The translations under genes were made by a program, and so were the position numbers. Shown here piece by piece: positions 17,150 to 25,579 of a stretch of DNA of 64,000 bases. This stretch comes from Tropicibacter alexandrii. Its GTDB lineage: Bacteria > Pseudomonadota > Alphaproteobacteria > Rhodobacterales > Rhodobacteraceae. The stretch lies in the NCBI RefSeq assembly GCF_003667315.2, contig NZ_RCTZ02000004.1, positions 186,001 through 250,000 of the forward strand, read 5' to 3'. A model generated the notes under the pieces. The model had not been told where the DNA came from. It searched no databases and saw nothing but the letters and a program-made list of their open reading frames with translations. Every line of letters begins with the position of its first letter. Positions within the stretch are counted from its first letter, which is position 1.

Positions 17150-17857
17150 ATGCTCCGCTGGATATTTTTGATAATGAATTCAATGTGTCTCTTGGGTGCC
17201 GCGGCTGCGGCTCAAGCGCGCGTTTGTGGTGTGTCCGTCACGCCTTTCGTGCAGGTCATCGAGGGGCAGCTGGACGCCGGGACGACCACCTTCACCGCGT
17301 ATCGTCTGACCCGCGACGGGCAACTTTCCATCGCGCGTTGGACGGACAACAACGATCTTCTGGGGGTCGCGAAGACCGTCGAACTGGGCGGCCCGGCCTA
17401 TGACAGGGCCCGAACGGCGCTGTCGCGGATCGACCCGTCAGAGGCCATGCGCGAAGCCCAACCCAGTCTGGGCGGCCCGGATCCGTACTCTTTGCAGATC
17501 GCGATCCAAGGCGAAGACGCGCTGACGCGCCACCTGCGCCAGACCGCCCCGTCGGATGTCGCGTCCGGCCTGATCGCGGAATGGCAAGGGGCCGGGCGGC
17601 TGAAGCGACCGGCGCGCGGGTCCTATGTCTGGACCTTGCCGATCCCCGCCGAGCCCGGTGGCGAGGATGTGCGCCTTGCCGCGCAGGCTTGTCCCGAGGG
17701 GCTGGCCAGCTGGGTGGGCGCGGCCTTCGTTGGGGCGGTCGCGCACAAGCTGCCGCAGGGCGCGCCTGACGCGCAAGACATTCAGCCCGGACGCGCGGTT
17801 TTCAGCGCGCGATTGCCGGATGGATACGCCCATTTCGGGATCGTCTCACGGCAGTGA
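17150..17857 (+). CDS. Secreted or periplasmic protein of unknown function, upstream of the CLCA-like gene
   Basis: A 235-residue protein that I do not recognise. It has a probable signal peptide (MLRWIFLIMNSMCLLGAAAA, cleaved near AQA), then a soluble domain with two cysteines (RVCGVSV and AQACPEG) that could form a disulphide. ATG at 17150 follows the purine-rich GCAGGGGTGG; a TTG at 17105 is possible but would precede the predicted promoter region. The gene is 99 bp upstream of, and codirectional with, the CLCA-like protein. A role as its chaperone, inhibitor or partner is inference from proximity. Confidence 0.7.
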   Translation: MLRWIFLIMNSMCLLGAAAAAQARVCGVSVTPFVQVIEGQLDAGTTTFTAYRLTRDGQLSIARWTDNNDLLGVAKTVELGGPAYDRARTALSRIDPSEAMREAQPSLGGPDPYSLQIAIQGEDALTRHLRQTAPSDVASGLIAEWQGAGRLKRPARGSYVWTLPIPAEPGGEDVRLAAQACPEGLASWVGAAFVGAVAHKLPQGAPDAQDIQPGRAVFSARLPDGYAHFGIVSRQ

Positions 17858-17956
17858 GGCAAGTGAAGGTGTCCGCTTCAGTGACACCGAATTTGAGGCG
17901 AGTACGCAGCCCTTGGGGCGATTTTTTGGAACGTATTAGAGGGAGTTCAAGGTATC

Positions 17957-20728
17957 ATGCAAAAATTGAGACAACGCGTTGCCAGTCTGGTGGGCGCCCT
18001 GGGCACGGTCTGTGTCGCGGTGCAGCCAGTCTATGCCGACGCAAGTCTGCTTTCGACAGTGACCTATGTCGAAAGCGGCAAGCAGATGACGGTGCCGATC
18101 GCCCGTCTGAAGGATGGCACGATCAAGGCCGACAGCGCCAACGCCGTGTTCAACATCAGCATTTCGCTCGAAGAGGATCCGCAGGGTGACGACGATTCCA
18201 CCGTCGATGCGGGTACGACCGATGCGGATCAGCGCAAGTACGAGGAAAAGATCCGCGAATTCGCGGATGCCGTGTTCCAGTCCACGAATGGCGCGCACAA
18301 GATTGGCCGGGTGACGATTTTCCGCAACCAGGACCAGTTCAACAATGCCGATGTGCAGTGGCACCATGATTGCGGCAGCAGCGGCCCGAGCACATGGATC
18401 AACAGCTTTGGCAACAGCCGCCAGATCCGCATGTGCAACATCTGGACCGGCTCCTCGACCATGGATACCGCCAAGGGCGGTGGCTTCACGCTGGCGCATG
18501 AATGGGGCCATTACGCCTATGGCCTGTTCGATGAATACGCCTCGAATTGCGGGCAGAACCCGGAAAGCAGCTGTTCCATCTTCAAGCCGCGTTCCACGGA
18601 TGTCGAGCCGAACCCGTCGATCATGAACGATCAGTGGCTTGCGGCCCGCGCCACCGGGGCCAATCTGGATGCGCTGGAATTCTCGACCGACGATGTCGAG
18701 CCCTACGCGACCCAAGCCGATGGCGATGACAAGAACGCACAGGCCCGTGTCTATGGCGAACCCGGTTGGGATACGCTGGTGCGCGATCCGGCCACCGACC
18801 CGCGCCACAGCTTCATGAGCCCGGCCCGGACCCGCTACACCACGCTCGCCGCGCCGGCTGGCCCGGATTTCACCCAGAACGACGATGAGAGCACCGCCCG
18901 CAGCGAGCTGAACATCATCTGGGCGGGCAACCGTGTGGTCGAACTGATGATCGACACCTCGGGGTCGATGGGCGGCACGCCGATCGCCAATGCCCGCACC
19001 GCAGGCAGCCTGCTGGTCGGTCAGCTGGTGCCCGGCGTCAATGCCGTCGGCGTGGGTCGTTTCACCGGCTCTGCTTCGCAGGTCTTCGCGATTCAGGACA
19101 TTCCCGATCCCGATACCGGTGTGCGCGCAGCAGCCCAAGCGGTGATCAACGGTCTGAGTTCCGGTGGCAGCACCGACATCGAAGAAGCGGCCTTGCTGGC
19201 CCTATCCGAAGTGACGGCCTTCCAAGGCGGTACGCGCCCGGCGGTGGTCTACCTGCTGACGGACGGTCAGAGCTTCGTCAATCAGGCGACCGTGATCAAC
19301 GCCTACACCGCTGCCAAGGTGCCGCTGGTGACCTTCGGCTTCGGTCCGAACGTCGACACGGCCCTGCTGCAGAACCTCGCAAACAGCACGGGCGGTCGGT
19401 ACTTCTTCTCGCCGACGGCGCTGTCCGACATCCAGCAGGCCTTCGTTGCGGCCAACGCGGCGTTCTCCTCGGCGGTTGTCGTGAATTCCTCGGCGGCTCT
19501 GGCATCGGCCTCCAGCACCGAGGTGCGTGACATCCTGCTCGACAGTACGCTGGCGGATGCCGCGATCGTGGTGACCTATCCCGGCCCGCAGGCCGATATC
19601 GACCTGCGCCTGCTTGACAGCTCGGGTGCGGATACCGGTGCCGTGTTCACCTGCTCCGGTTCCGGCGACGTGTCCTGCGAAGCGGTGGTCGACGTGCAGA
19701 CCCTCGGGGCTGGCACCTATGGCGTCGAGATCGTCAACAATGCCGCTGGCGACAAGGACGTCTCGATCCTGATCTCGGGCAACCCCACCGGCGAGAACTT
19801 CGACATCGCCGTCGAGTTCGACAATGCCAACTATCCGTCGGACTTCACCATTCGCGCACTTGTGCGCAAAGGTGCGCCGCTGACCGGTCTGAACGTGGTC
19901 GCCACGGTCACCAAGCCGGACAATTCGGTGGTCGAGCTGACCTTGCTGGATGACGGGCTTGGCGCCGATGCCGATGCGGATGATGGTGTCTACTCCATCA
20001 GCGTGCCCTACGATCAGAACGGCACCTATTCGGCAACGGTCCGGGCCGACAACGCGGCGGGCAATGCGCAGACCTCCTTCAACGGCGTTCTGTTCACCCG
20101 CGCCAGCGACGGTCCCGAAAGCCCGGCCGTCCCGCAGAGCGTCTCCGAGAACTTTACTCGGGTGGCGATCACCAATGCGGCGGTCAATGGCTTCCAGACG
20201 GACGATCACTCCGATGATCCGGCCGTGCCCGGTACCTGTACCGCAGTGGCCGATGACAACATCGACGTTCCGGGCCGGATCGATACCGGTGGCGATGTCG
20301 ACTGCTTCGTGTTCGTGCCGACCTCGACCTCGGATGACATGATGGCGCGTCTGACCAGCTTGGCTGGCGGCATGGAAGCCATCGTGAAGGTCTATGACGC
20401 GGCTGGTACGACCGAGCTTCTGTCGGTGGACCTGTCCTCCTCCGAGAACCCGGCGTCGGGCGTCATCGCCCGTATTCCGGCGGGGTCGCTTGACGCGGCA
20501 GGTCATGTCGTCACGGTCGAGCACACCGACAGCGCCGCAGGGACGGGCACCTACGCCCTGTCCATTGGCGCTCCGCTCAAGTCCGACACTCCGGTGGTTT
20601 CCTTCACCGGCGGTGGCAATGGCGGTGGCGGTGGCGATTCCTCGGGTGGTGCGCTTGGTCCGCTTTCGGTCCTGATCAGCGCCCTGCTGGCCGCCGTTGG
20701 CCTGCGCCAGCGCCGTCGCCGGGTCTGA
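17957..20728 (+). CDS. CLCA-like secreted metallopeptidase with VWA domain and GlyGly-CTERM tail
   Basis: A 923-residue exported protein. Residues 1-28 form a signal peptide ending VYA. The N-terminal domain carries the zinc motif HEWGH (181-185) inside AHEWGHYAYGLFDEYA, closely matching the HExxH...FDEY signature of animal CLCA proteins. A VWA domain (about 325-490) has the MIDAS motif DTSGS (333-337). After about residue 520 come beta domains; one contains LLDDGLGADADADDGVYS, again like the CLCA C-terminal half, and a cysteine-containing PPC-like domain follows. The last 39 residues are Gly-rich with GG at 897-898, one hydrophobic helix and RQRRRRV: a GlyGly-CTERM signal. It is the probable shared substrate of the T2SS and the rhombosortase at 14318. 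Confidence 0.9.
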   Translation: MQKLRQRVASLVGALGTVCVAVQPVYADASLLSTVTYVESGKQMTVPIARLKDGTIKADSANAVFNISISLEEDPQGDDDSTVDAGTTDADQRKYEEKIREFADAVFQSTNGAHKIGRVTIFRNQDQFNNADVQWHHDCGSSGPSTWINSFGNSRQIRMCNIWTGSSTMDTAKGGGFTLAHEWGHYAYGLFDEYASNCGQNPESSCSIFKPRSTDVEPNPSIMNDQWLAARATGANLDALEFSTDDVEPYATQADGDDKNAQARVYGEPGWDTLVRDPATDPRHSFMSPARTRYTTLAAPAGPDFTQNDDESTARSELNIIWAGNRVVELMIDTSGSMGGTPIANARTAGSLLVGQLVPGVNAVGVGRFTGSASQVFAIQDIPDPDTGVRAAAQAVINGLSSGGSTDIEEAALLALSEVTAFQGGTRPAVVYLLTDGQSFVNQATVINAYTAAKVPLVTFGFGPNVDTALLQNLANSTGGRYFFSPTALSDIQQAFVAANAAFSSAVVVNSSAALASASSTEVRDILLDSTLADAAIVVTYPGPQADIDLRLLDSSGADTGAVFTCSGSGDVSCEAVVDVQTLGAGTYGVEIVNNAAGDKDVSILISGNPTGENFDIAVEFDNANYPSDFTIRALVRKGAPLTGLNVVATVTKPDNSVVELTLLDDGLGADADADDGVYSISVPYDQNGTYSATVRADNAAGNAQTSFNGVLFTRASDGPESPAVPQSVSENFTRVAITNAAVNGFQTDDHSDDPAVPGTCTAVADDNIDVPGRIDTGGDVDCFVFVPTSTSDDMMARLTSLAGGMEAIVKVYDAAGTTELLSVDLSSSENPASGVIARIPAGSLDAAGHVVTVEHTDSAAGTGTYALSIGAPLKSDTPVVSFTGGGNGGGGGDSSGGALGPLSVLISALLAAVGLRQRRRRV

Positions 20729-20747
20729 CATCCCTGACACGACTTCG

Positions 20748-20771
20748 GGGGGCCGTTCGCGGCCCCCTTTT
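20748..20771 (+). terminator. Rho-independent terminator after the CLCA-like gene
   Basis: An 8-bp G+C stem (GGGGGCCG with CGGCCCCC) and a TTCG tetraloop are followed at once by TTTT, 20 bases after the stop codon at 20728. This closes the 17150-20728 transcription unit. Confidence 0.9.
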
Positions 20772-20870
20772 CCATGGGCGTCCGGCAGAGTGCGGCGACA
20801 TGCGACACCAGCCGACACAGGGTCGTTGCCCCATGCAACGACACCTAACGCGCATTAGATTTTTATGAAT

Positions 20871-20947
20871 TGGTCGGAGCGAGAGGATTCGAACCTCCGG
20901 CCCCTGCCTCCCGAAGACAGTGCTCTACCAGGCTGAGCTACGCTCCG
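20871..20947 (-). tRNA. tRNA-Pro (anticodon CGG)
   Basis: On the minus strand all cloverleaf parts pair: acceptor CGGAGCG with CGCTCCG, D-stem GCTC with GAGC, anticodon stem CTGTC with GGCAG around loop TTCGGGA, and T-stem GGAGG with CCTCT around TTCGAAT. The anticodon CGG reads the proline codon CCG. The 3' CCA is encoded. Length with CCA is 77 bases. No integrase or direct repeat is next to it. Confidence 0.96.
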
Positions 20948-20991
20948 ACCGTGAGGCGCGGATTACCCCGTCCGCGCGGACTTGGCAAGGC

Positions 20992-21939
20992 TCATTCTGC
21001 GCCTTTTTTCTTCCTCAGGAAGGGAGAAATCCGCGAAAACGTGCCAAAGCCCCGCGATCGGGTGCGCAAGACGGGTGTCTGGCTGTCGCCCTTGCTGCTT
21101 TCGCGGGCGACGATGTAGATGCCGGACCCGATGATGATTGCCGATCCGATCAGCGTGAACGTGTCCACCTGTTCGTTGAACAGGAAGAAGCCAAAGAACG
21201 AGGCCCAGATGATCTGGCTGTATTGCATCGGCGCGACGATGGCGGCCTCGCCCGTCTTGTAGGCGGCGATCAGGAACAGACCTGCGATGAAGCCCAAAAG
21301 CGAAATCGTCGCCGCGCCGCCCATGTCCGGCAGCGGCATGGGTTTGTAGACGAAGATCATCAAGGCACCGACCACGACGAAATTCGCCGCCATCGGGTAC
21401 AGCAGCAGCACCACCGAGCGTTCCTCGCGCCCGATCTTGCGCACGATGATCGAGGCCATGGCCCCCAGAACGGCTGAGCCCATCGCTGCGAAATGTCCGG
21501 TCGACAGCGGTGACGATCCCGGGCGCAGCACCACCATGACGCCGATCAGGCCCACCAGAACCGCCAGACCTCGCCGCCAGCCGACCTTTTCGCCCAGCAT
21601 CGGCACCGAGATCAACGTGATCAGCAGCGGCGCGGCAAAGAGGATGGCGTAGGTCTGCGCCAGCGGCAGAACGGAGAACGCATAGAACGCGCACATCCCA
21701 TTGCCCACCGCGCAGGAGGTGCGGATCAGCGTCCACCACGGGTGGACCGGGCGCAGGTTGCCGTGAGTGGTGTCGTTCATAAGCATGAAGCTGACCAGTG
21801 GAAAGGAAAACAGCGTGGAAAAGAAGATCACCTGAAACGGCGAGTAGCTGCCGCCGAGATACTTGATGACCACGTCATGCGTGGCGAAAATACCGAAGGC
21901 GATCAGCGCAAAGAGTGCGCCTTTTGCATTGCTGGACAT
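20992..21939 (-). CDS. DMT-superfamily (EamA) transporter
   Basis: A 315-residue inner-membrane protein with ten predicted helices arranged as two EamA repeats; the first begins ALFALIAFGIFATHDVVIKY and the second near GHFAAMGSAVLGAMASIIVR. Members export amino acids, purines or other small metabolites, but the substrate cannot be told from sequence. The C-terminal tail is basic (SPFLRKKKGAE). ATG at 21939 stands alone in its transcription unit, 44 bp from the tRNA gene. Confidence 0.85.
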   Translation of the reverse strand: MSSNAKGALFALIAFGIFATHDVVIKYLGGSYSPFQVIFFSTLFSFPLVSFMLMNDTTHGNLRPVHPWWTLIRTSCAVGNGMCAFYAFSVLPLAQTYAILFAAPLLITLISVPMLGEKVGWRRGLAVLVGLIGVMVVLRPGSSPLSTGHFAAMGSAVLGAMASIIVRKIGREERSVVLLLYPMAANFVVVGALMIFVYKPMPLPDMGGAATISLLGFIAGLFLIAAYKTGEAAIVAPMQYSQIIWASFFGFFLFNEQVDTFTLIGSAIIIGSGIYIVARESSKGDSQTPVLRTRSRGFGTFSRISPFLRKKKGAE

Positions 21940-22158
21940 TGGGGGGACCTGTTTTCGCTAGCTCCACGATGCTAAACGCACCCGAATTTCAGACGCAAGG
22001 CCACATCGTGCAAAATCGCCGCAAAGCTGTGCGACGCGTATGGAACGGCCTTTCAATTCGGCTCTTGCATCGGGGCGCGTGTTGACCGCGATTCCGGCCT
22101 GATTCTAGGATGGCCCCGCTAAATCAATGATTTCAAAAACTTGATAAGGATTGCTGCG

Positions 22159-22452
22159 ATGAAACTCTTCGATTTCAGCTTTTTCATCTACCCAAAGGTC
22201 GCGCGGATTCTGTTCATCATTGCGACGGTTCTGATCGCAATCGGCGCGGTAATCGGCTTTTTCACCGCCTTTGCCGGGTGGGGATCGTTCGGCCAAAAGC
22301 TGCTGACCGCCTTCGGCAGCCTGATCGGCGGCGCGCTTGCGATCCTTGGCTTGCGCCTGACGACCGAACTGCTGCTCGTGATCTTCGCGATCAAGGATCT
22401 GCTGCAGGAACAGGTCGATCTGCAAAAGCAGGGGGCGGACCGGGCCGGGTGA
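22159..22452 (+). CDS. Small DUF4282-type membrane protein
   Basis: A 97-residue protein with two hydrophobic helices (about residues 14-40 and 48-75) and a charged C-terminus (AIKDLLQEQVDLQKQG). The N-terminal MKLFDFSFFIYPKVARILF and overall size fit the DUF4282 family, whose function is unknown. ATG at 22159 is chosen over an upstream TTG at 22141 because AAGGA lies 8 bp before it. It is divergent from the EamA transporter and convergent with leuB. Confidence 0.75.
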   Translation: MKLFDFSFFIYPKVARILFIIATVLIAIGAVIGFFTAFAGWGSFGQKLLTAFGSLIGGALAILGLRLTTELLLVIFAIKDLLQEQVDLQKQGADRAG

Positions 22453-22470
22453 CGCCGGACTGCTGATGCG

Positions 22471-22502
22471 AAAACGCGGGCCCTGAGGGTGCAGGGCCCG
22501 CG
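22471..22502 (-). terminator. Terminator of leuB
   Basis: An 11-bp stem (22475-22485 with 22492-22502, core CGCGGGCCCTG) with a six-base loop is followed on the minus strand by TTTT. It lies 25 bases past the leuB stop. On the plus strand it may also stop transcription from the gene at 22159. A hairpin with the same core follows leuD at 27540-27567. Confidence 0.8.
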
Positions 22503-22527
22503 CTTGTCTGTGTGAACCGTGCGTCGC

Positions 22528-23631
22528 TCAGAGAGAGGCGTCCAGCGCCGCGACGATGGCATCGCCCATCTCGCTGGTGGACACGGGCTGCTTGCCCTCT
22601 TCGCCCAGCAGGTCGGCGGTGCGATAGCCGTCTGCCAAGACCTTCTCGATGGCCTGCTCCAGACGGGTGGCTTCGTCGCCTTGGTCAAACGAGTAGCGCA
22701 GCGCCATGGCAAAGCTCAGGACGCAGGCGATCGGGTTGGCTTTGCCCTGACCCGCGATGTCGGGGGCGGACCCGTGCACCGGCTCGTAAAGCGCCTTGGG
22801 GCGGCCATTGGCCATCGGCGCGCCGAGGCTGGCGGAGGGCAGCATGCCGAGGCTGCCGGTCAGCATCGCGGCGGCGTCGGACAGCAGGTCGCCAAAGAGG
22901 TTGTCGGTGACGATCACGTCGAACTGCTTGGGCCAGCGGCACAGCTGCATCGCGCCCGCATCGGCGTACATGTGGCTCAGTTCGACATCGGGATAGTCCT
23001 TGCCCACCTCGGTCACGACCTCGCGCCACAGGACGCCGGATTCCATGACGTTGGCCTTTTCCATCGAGCACAGTTTCTTGTTCCGGCGCATCGCAAGTTC
23101 GAACGCGGACCGCGCCACGCGGTCGATTTCCGACTCGGTATAGCGCTGGGTGTTGATGCCAACGCGCTCGTTGCCTTCCTCGATGATGCCGCGCGGCTCG
23201 CCGAAATAGATGCCGGAGGTCAGTTCGCGCACGATCATGATGTCCAGACCGGCAACCACGTCCTTTTTCAGGGACGAGAAATCCGCCAGCGCGTCAAAGC
23301 ACTGGGCCGGGCGCAGGTTGGCGAACAGGTCCATTTCCTTGCGCAGGCGCAGCAGGCCGCGCTCGGGCTTCACGGAGAAGTCGAGCGAGTCGTATTTCGG
23401 GCCACCCACGGCGCCCAGCAGGACGGCGTCGACCTCTTGCGCCTTGGCCATCGTGTCGTCATGCAGCGGCGTGCCGTGCTTGTCATAGGCGCAGCCGCCC
23501 ACCAGATCCTCGCTGACGTCGAATTTCATGTCCCGCTTGGCACCGAACCAGTCGATGATCTTGCGGACTTCGGTCATGACTTCGGGGCCGATGCCGTCGC
23601 CGGGCAGGATGAGAAGCGAGGGGTTGCTCAT
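22528..23631 (-). CDS. leuB: 3-isopropylmalate dehydrogenase LeuB
   Basis: A cytoplasmic NAD-dependent enzyme of 367 residues that oxidises and decarboxylates 3-isopropylmalate in leucine synthesis. Family landmarks are [13 protein letters not shown] at the N-terminus, the substrate-binding [34 protein letters not shown], and [20 protein letters not shown] with the metal-binding Asp residues, then [17 protein letters not shown] at 23631 is chosen because AAGGA is well spaced upstream. It is separated from leuD and leuC by 4 kb of unrelated genes. Confidence 0.96.
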   Translation of the reverse strand: MSNPSLLILPGDGIGPEVMTEVRKIIDWFGAKRDMKFDVSEDLVGGCAYDKHGTPLHDDTMAKAQEVDAVLLGAVGGPKYDSLDFSVKPERGLLRLRKEMDLFANLRPAQCFDALADFSSLKKDVVAGLDIMIVRELTSGIYFGEPRGIIEEGNERVGINTQRYTESEIDRVARSAFELAMRRNKKLCSMEKANVMESGVLWREVVTEVGKDYPDVELSHMYADAGAMQLCRWPKQFDVIVTDNLFGDLLSDAAAMLTGSLGMLPSASLGAPMANGRPKALYEPVHGSAPDIAGQGKANPIACVLSFAMALRYSFDQGDEATRLEQAIEKVLADGYRTADLLGEEGKQPVSTSEMGDAIVAALDASL

Positions 23632-23691
23632 GGGGGCGTCCTTCGAGGTTTGCAAAAGTTGCCGTTCCGGTAGCCTTTGGGCACAGAAACG

Positions 23692-24588
23692 TCAAGAAAC
23701 GAAGGGTGAAAGCCCCTCTTCCAGCAGGTCCCAGACGCGGCGGACGCGCGGGGTGCGGCGGATGCTATCATGCGCGGCGAGCCACAGGGGCAGGGTCGGC
23801 AGGGGCATGTCCGGGACAAGCCGTTCGACCGTAGGGTCGTTTTCCGCGACCGAAGTCTGGGCAAAGCCGATGCCGCAGCCTGCGCGGATCAACTCCCAAT
23901 AGGTGCCGTGGTGATCGGTGCGGGTGGCAAACCAGTCGCGCTGGGCCTCGACGCCCGCTTGGCGCAGGCCGCGCAGGATAAGGTCGGACCGGTCATAGCC
24001 GACAAGGTCATGGTCGAAGATCTGCTGAAATTGCGTGGGTCTGCCGCGCCGATCCAGATAGGACTTGGCGGCATAGAGGCCCAATTGCAGTTCGCCCAGA
24101 TGCTTGGTCACGATGTCCAGTTGCTCGGTCCGGTACATGCGCACGGCGATGTCGGCCTCGCGGTACAACAGGTTTTCCGAGGTGTCGGTGGGCGCGAGGT
24201 CGATTTGGATATCCGGCTCGGCCGCGCGGATGCGGGCGATGATCGGCGGCAGGTGATGATGCGCGGTAAAGACGCTGGCGGTGATGCGAACCGTGCCGGA
24301 CAAGGTGTGGTCATGGCCTGCGGCGGCGATGGCAAAGCCCCGCACCGCTTCGGCCATCGCCCGTGCATGCGGCATCAGCGACGCCCCGCACGACGTCAGG
24401 GCAAAGCCCCGCGCCTGCCGGTGAAACAGCGTGACGCCAAGGGTTTCCTCGATCTTCTGCACCTGTCTGCCCACGGTCGGCTGGGACACGCCCAAGTCCC
24501 GCGCAGCCTGTGACAGCGACCCGGACTCGGACACCGCAAGGAAGGTCTGCACCAAGGACCAGTCGAGGGATGAGAGCGCCTTTTCCAT
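23692..24588 (-). CDS. LysR-family transcriptional regulator
   Basis: A 298-residue regulator with an N-terminal winged helix-turn-helix (recognition region SLSQAARDLGVSQPTVGRQV, about residues 24-43) and a C-terminal periplasmic-binding-like effector domain. The effector domain resembles those that sense small metabolites and carries the CysL/GcvA-like GTVRITASVF and GCGIGFAQTS. It is divergent from the epimerase-like gene at 24680 across 91 bp. LysR regulators typically control such a divergent neighbour, so this gene is the presumed target. Confidence 0.9.
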   Translation of the reverse strand: MEKALSSLDWSLVQTFLAVSESGSLSQAARDLGVSQPTVGRQVQKIEETLGVTLFHRQARGFALTSCGASLMPHARAMAEAVRGFAIAAAGHDHTLSGTVRITASVFTAHHHLPPIIARIRAAEPDIQIDLAPTDTSENLLYREADIAVRMYRTEQLDIVTKHLGELQLGLYAAKSYLDRRGRPTQFQQIFDHDLVGYDRSDLILRGLRQAGVEAQRDWFATRTDHHGTYWELIRAGCGIGFAQTSVAENDPTVERLVPDMPLPTLPLWLAAHDSIRRTPRVRRVWDLLEEGLSPFVS

Positions 24589-24600
24589 TCACAAATGAAT
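24587..24600. promoter_or_regulatory. Short inverted repeat at the LysR start (possible operator)
   Basis: ATTCA-CAAA-TGAAT is a perfect 5-bp inverted repeat that overlaps the LysR start codon, in the 91-bp divergent region shared with the epimerase-like gene. It could be an autoregulatory site. The repeat is short enough to occur by chance. Confidence 0.25.
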
Positions 24601-24679
24601 ACACGATCTACGATTTCTGCCAATTCCTTTCCTTCGGTGAATAGGGGACGCTGGGCTCAGGATCTTGATGGAGGTTGGA

Positions 24680-25579
24680 ATGACGGGACACGTCTTGATA
24701 CTGGGAAGCAGCGGGCGGTTCGGGCGCAACATGGCAGAGGCGTTCTGGAATGCCGGGTGGCGGGTGCATCTGCATGACCGCGCGACCGGCGACCTGATGG
24801 CCGAGGCGCGCGAGGCCGACGTCATCGTGAACGGCTGGAACCCGGCCTATCCCGATTGGGCGGCGCAGCTACCGGGGTTGACGGCGCGTTGCATCGAAGC
24901 GGCGCGCGTGAATGACGCGACGGTCCTGATCCCCGGCAATGTCTATGTCTATGGCAAGGACGCCGCCCCCGATTTCGGCCCGCACCTGCCGCATGGCGCG
25001 CAGAACCCGCTGGGGCGGTTGCGGATCGAGATGGAACAGGCCTATCGCGACAGCGGCTGCAGGGTGATCGTGCTGCGCGCGGGGGATTTCCTTGATACCG
25101 AGGCCTCCGGCAACTGGTTCGACAGGATCCTGGCGCCCTCGCTGAAAAAGGGCGTGCTGACCTATCCCGGCAACCCGGACATCCCGCACGCGTGGGCGTT
25201 CCTGCCCGATCTGGCACGCGCGGGGGTGCAGTTGGTCGAACGGCGCGAAAGCCTGCCGCATTTCGCCGACATCGCCTTTCCCGGTTACACGCTGACGGGG
25301 CATGAGTTGGCCGCGCTGTGTGGCGGCAAGGTCAAGCGCATGTCTTGGCTGCCGATCCAACTCGCCCGCCCGGTCTGGCGGCTGGCCGCGCCGCTGCTGG
25401 AGATGCGCTATCTCTGGGACAAGCCGCACTTCATGGCACCGCAAAGTTTTGCCGCCGTGCTGCCCGATTTCCGGGCGACCGATCCGGCCGAGGCGGTGGC
25501 GCAGGCGACAGCCCCGGTCATGGCATCGCGAGGTCGACCCAGACAACGCGATGTGGGCCCGGCCCCGGCACAGGCGTGA
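24680..25579 (+). CDS. NAD(P)-dependent epimerase/dehydratase-like protein (extended SDR fold)
   Basis: A 299-residue Rossmann-fold protein. The nucleotide-binding start is VLILGSSGRFGRNMAEAF (GxxGxxG pattern). The expected SDR catalytic Tyr-x-x-x-Lys is replaced: NVYVYGKDAAPDFG has Tyr and Gly-Lys but an altered spacing. The later region HAWAFLPDLARAGVQLVE matches the extended-SDR substrate segment. ATG at 24680 has GGAGG five bases upstream. Its 3' end overlaps that of the convergent gene at 25518 by 62 bp. The substrate is unknown. Confidence 0.8.
   Translation: MTGHVLILGSSGRFGRNMAEAFWNAGWRVHLHDRATGDLMAEAREADVIVNGWNPAYPDWAAQLPGLTARCIEAARVNDATVLIPGNVYVYGKDAAPDFGPHLPHGAQNPLGRLRIEMEQAYRDSGCRVIVLRAGDFLDTEASGNWFDRILAPSLKKGVLTYPGNPDIPHAWAFLPDLARAGVQLVERRESLPHFADIAFPGYTLTGHELAALCGGKVKRMSWLPIQLARPVWRLAAPLLEMRYLWDKPHFMAPQSFAAVLPDFRATDPAEAVAQATAPVMASRGRPRQRDVGPAPAQA

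Noticed and set aside
20871-20947. tRNA-Pro as an attachment site of a genomic island
   Set aside because: No integrase, no partial tRNA repeat and no change of gene style on either side were seen.
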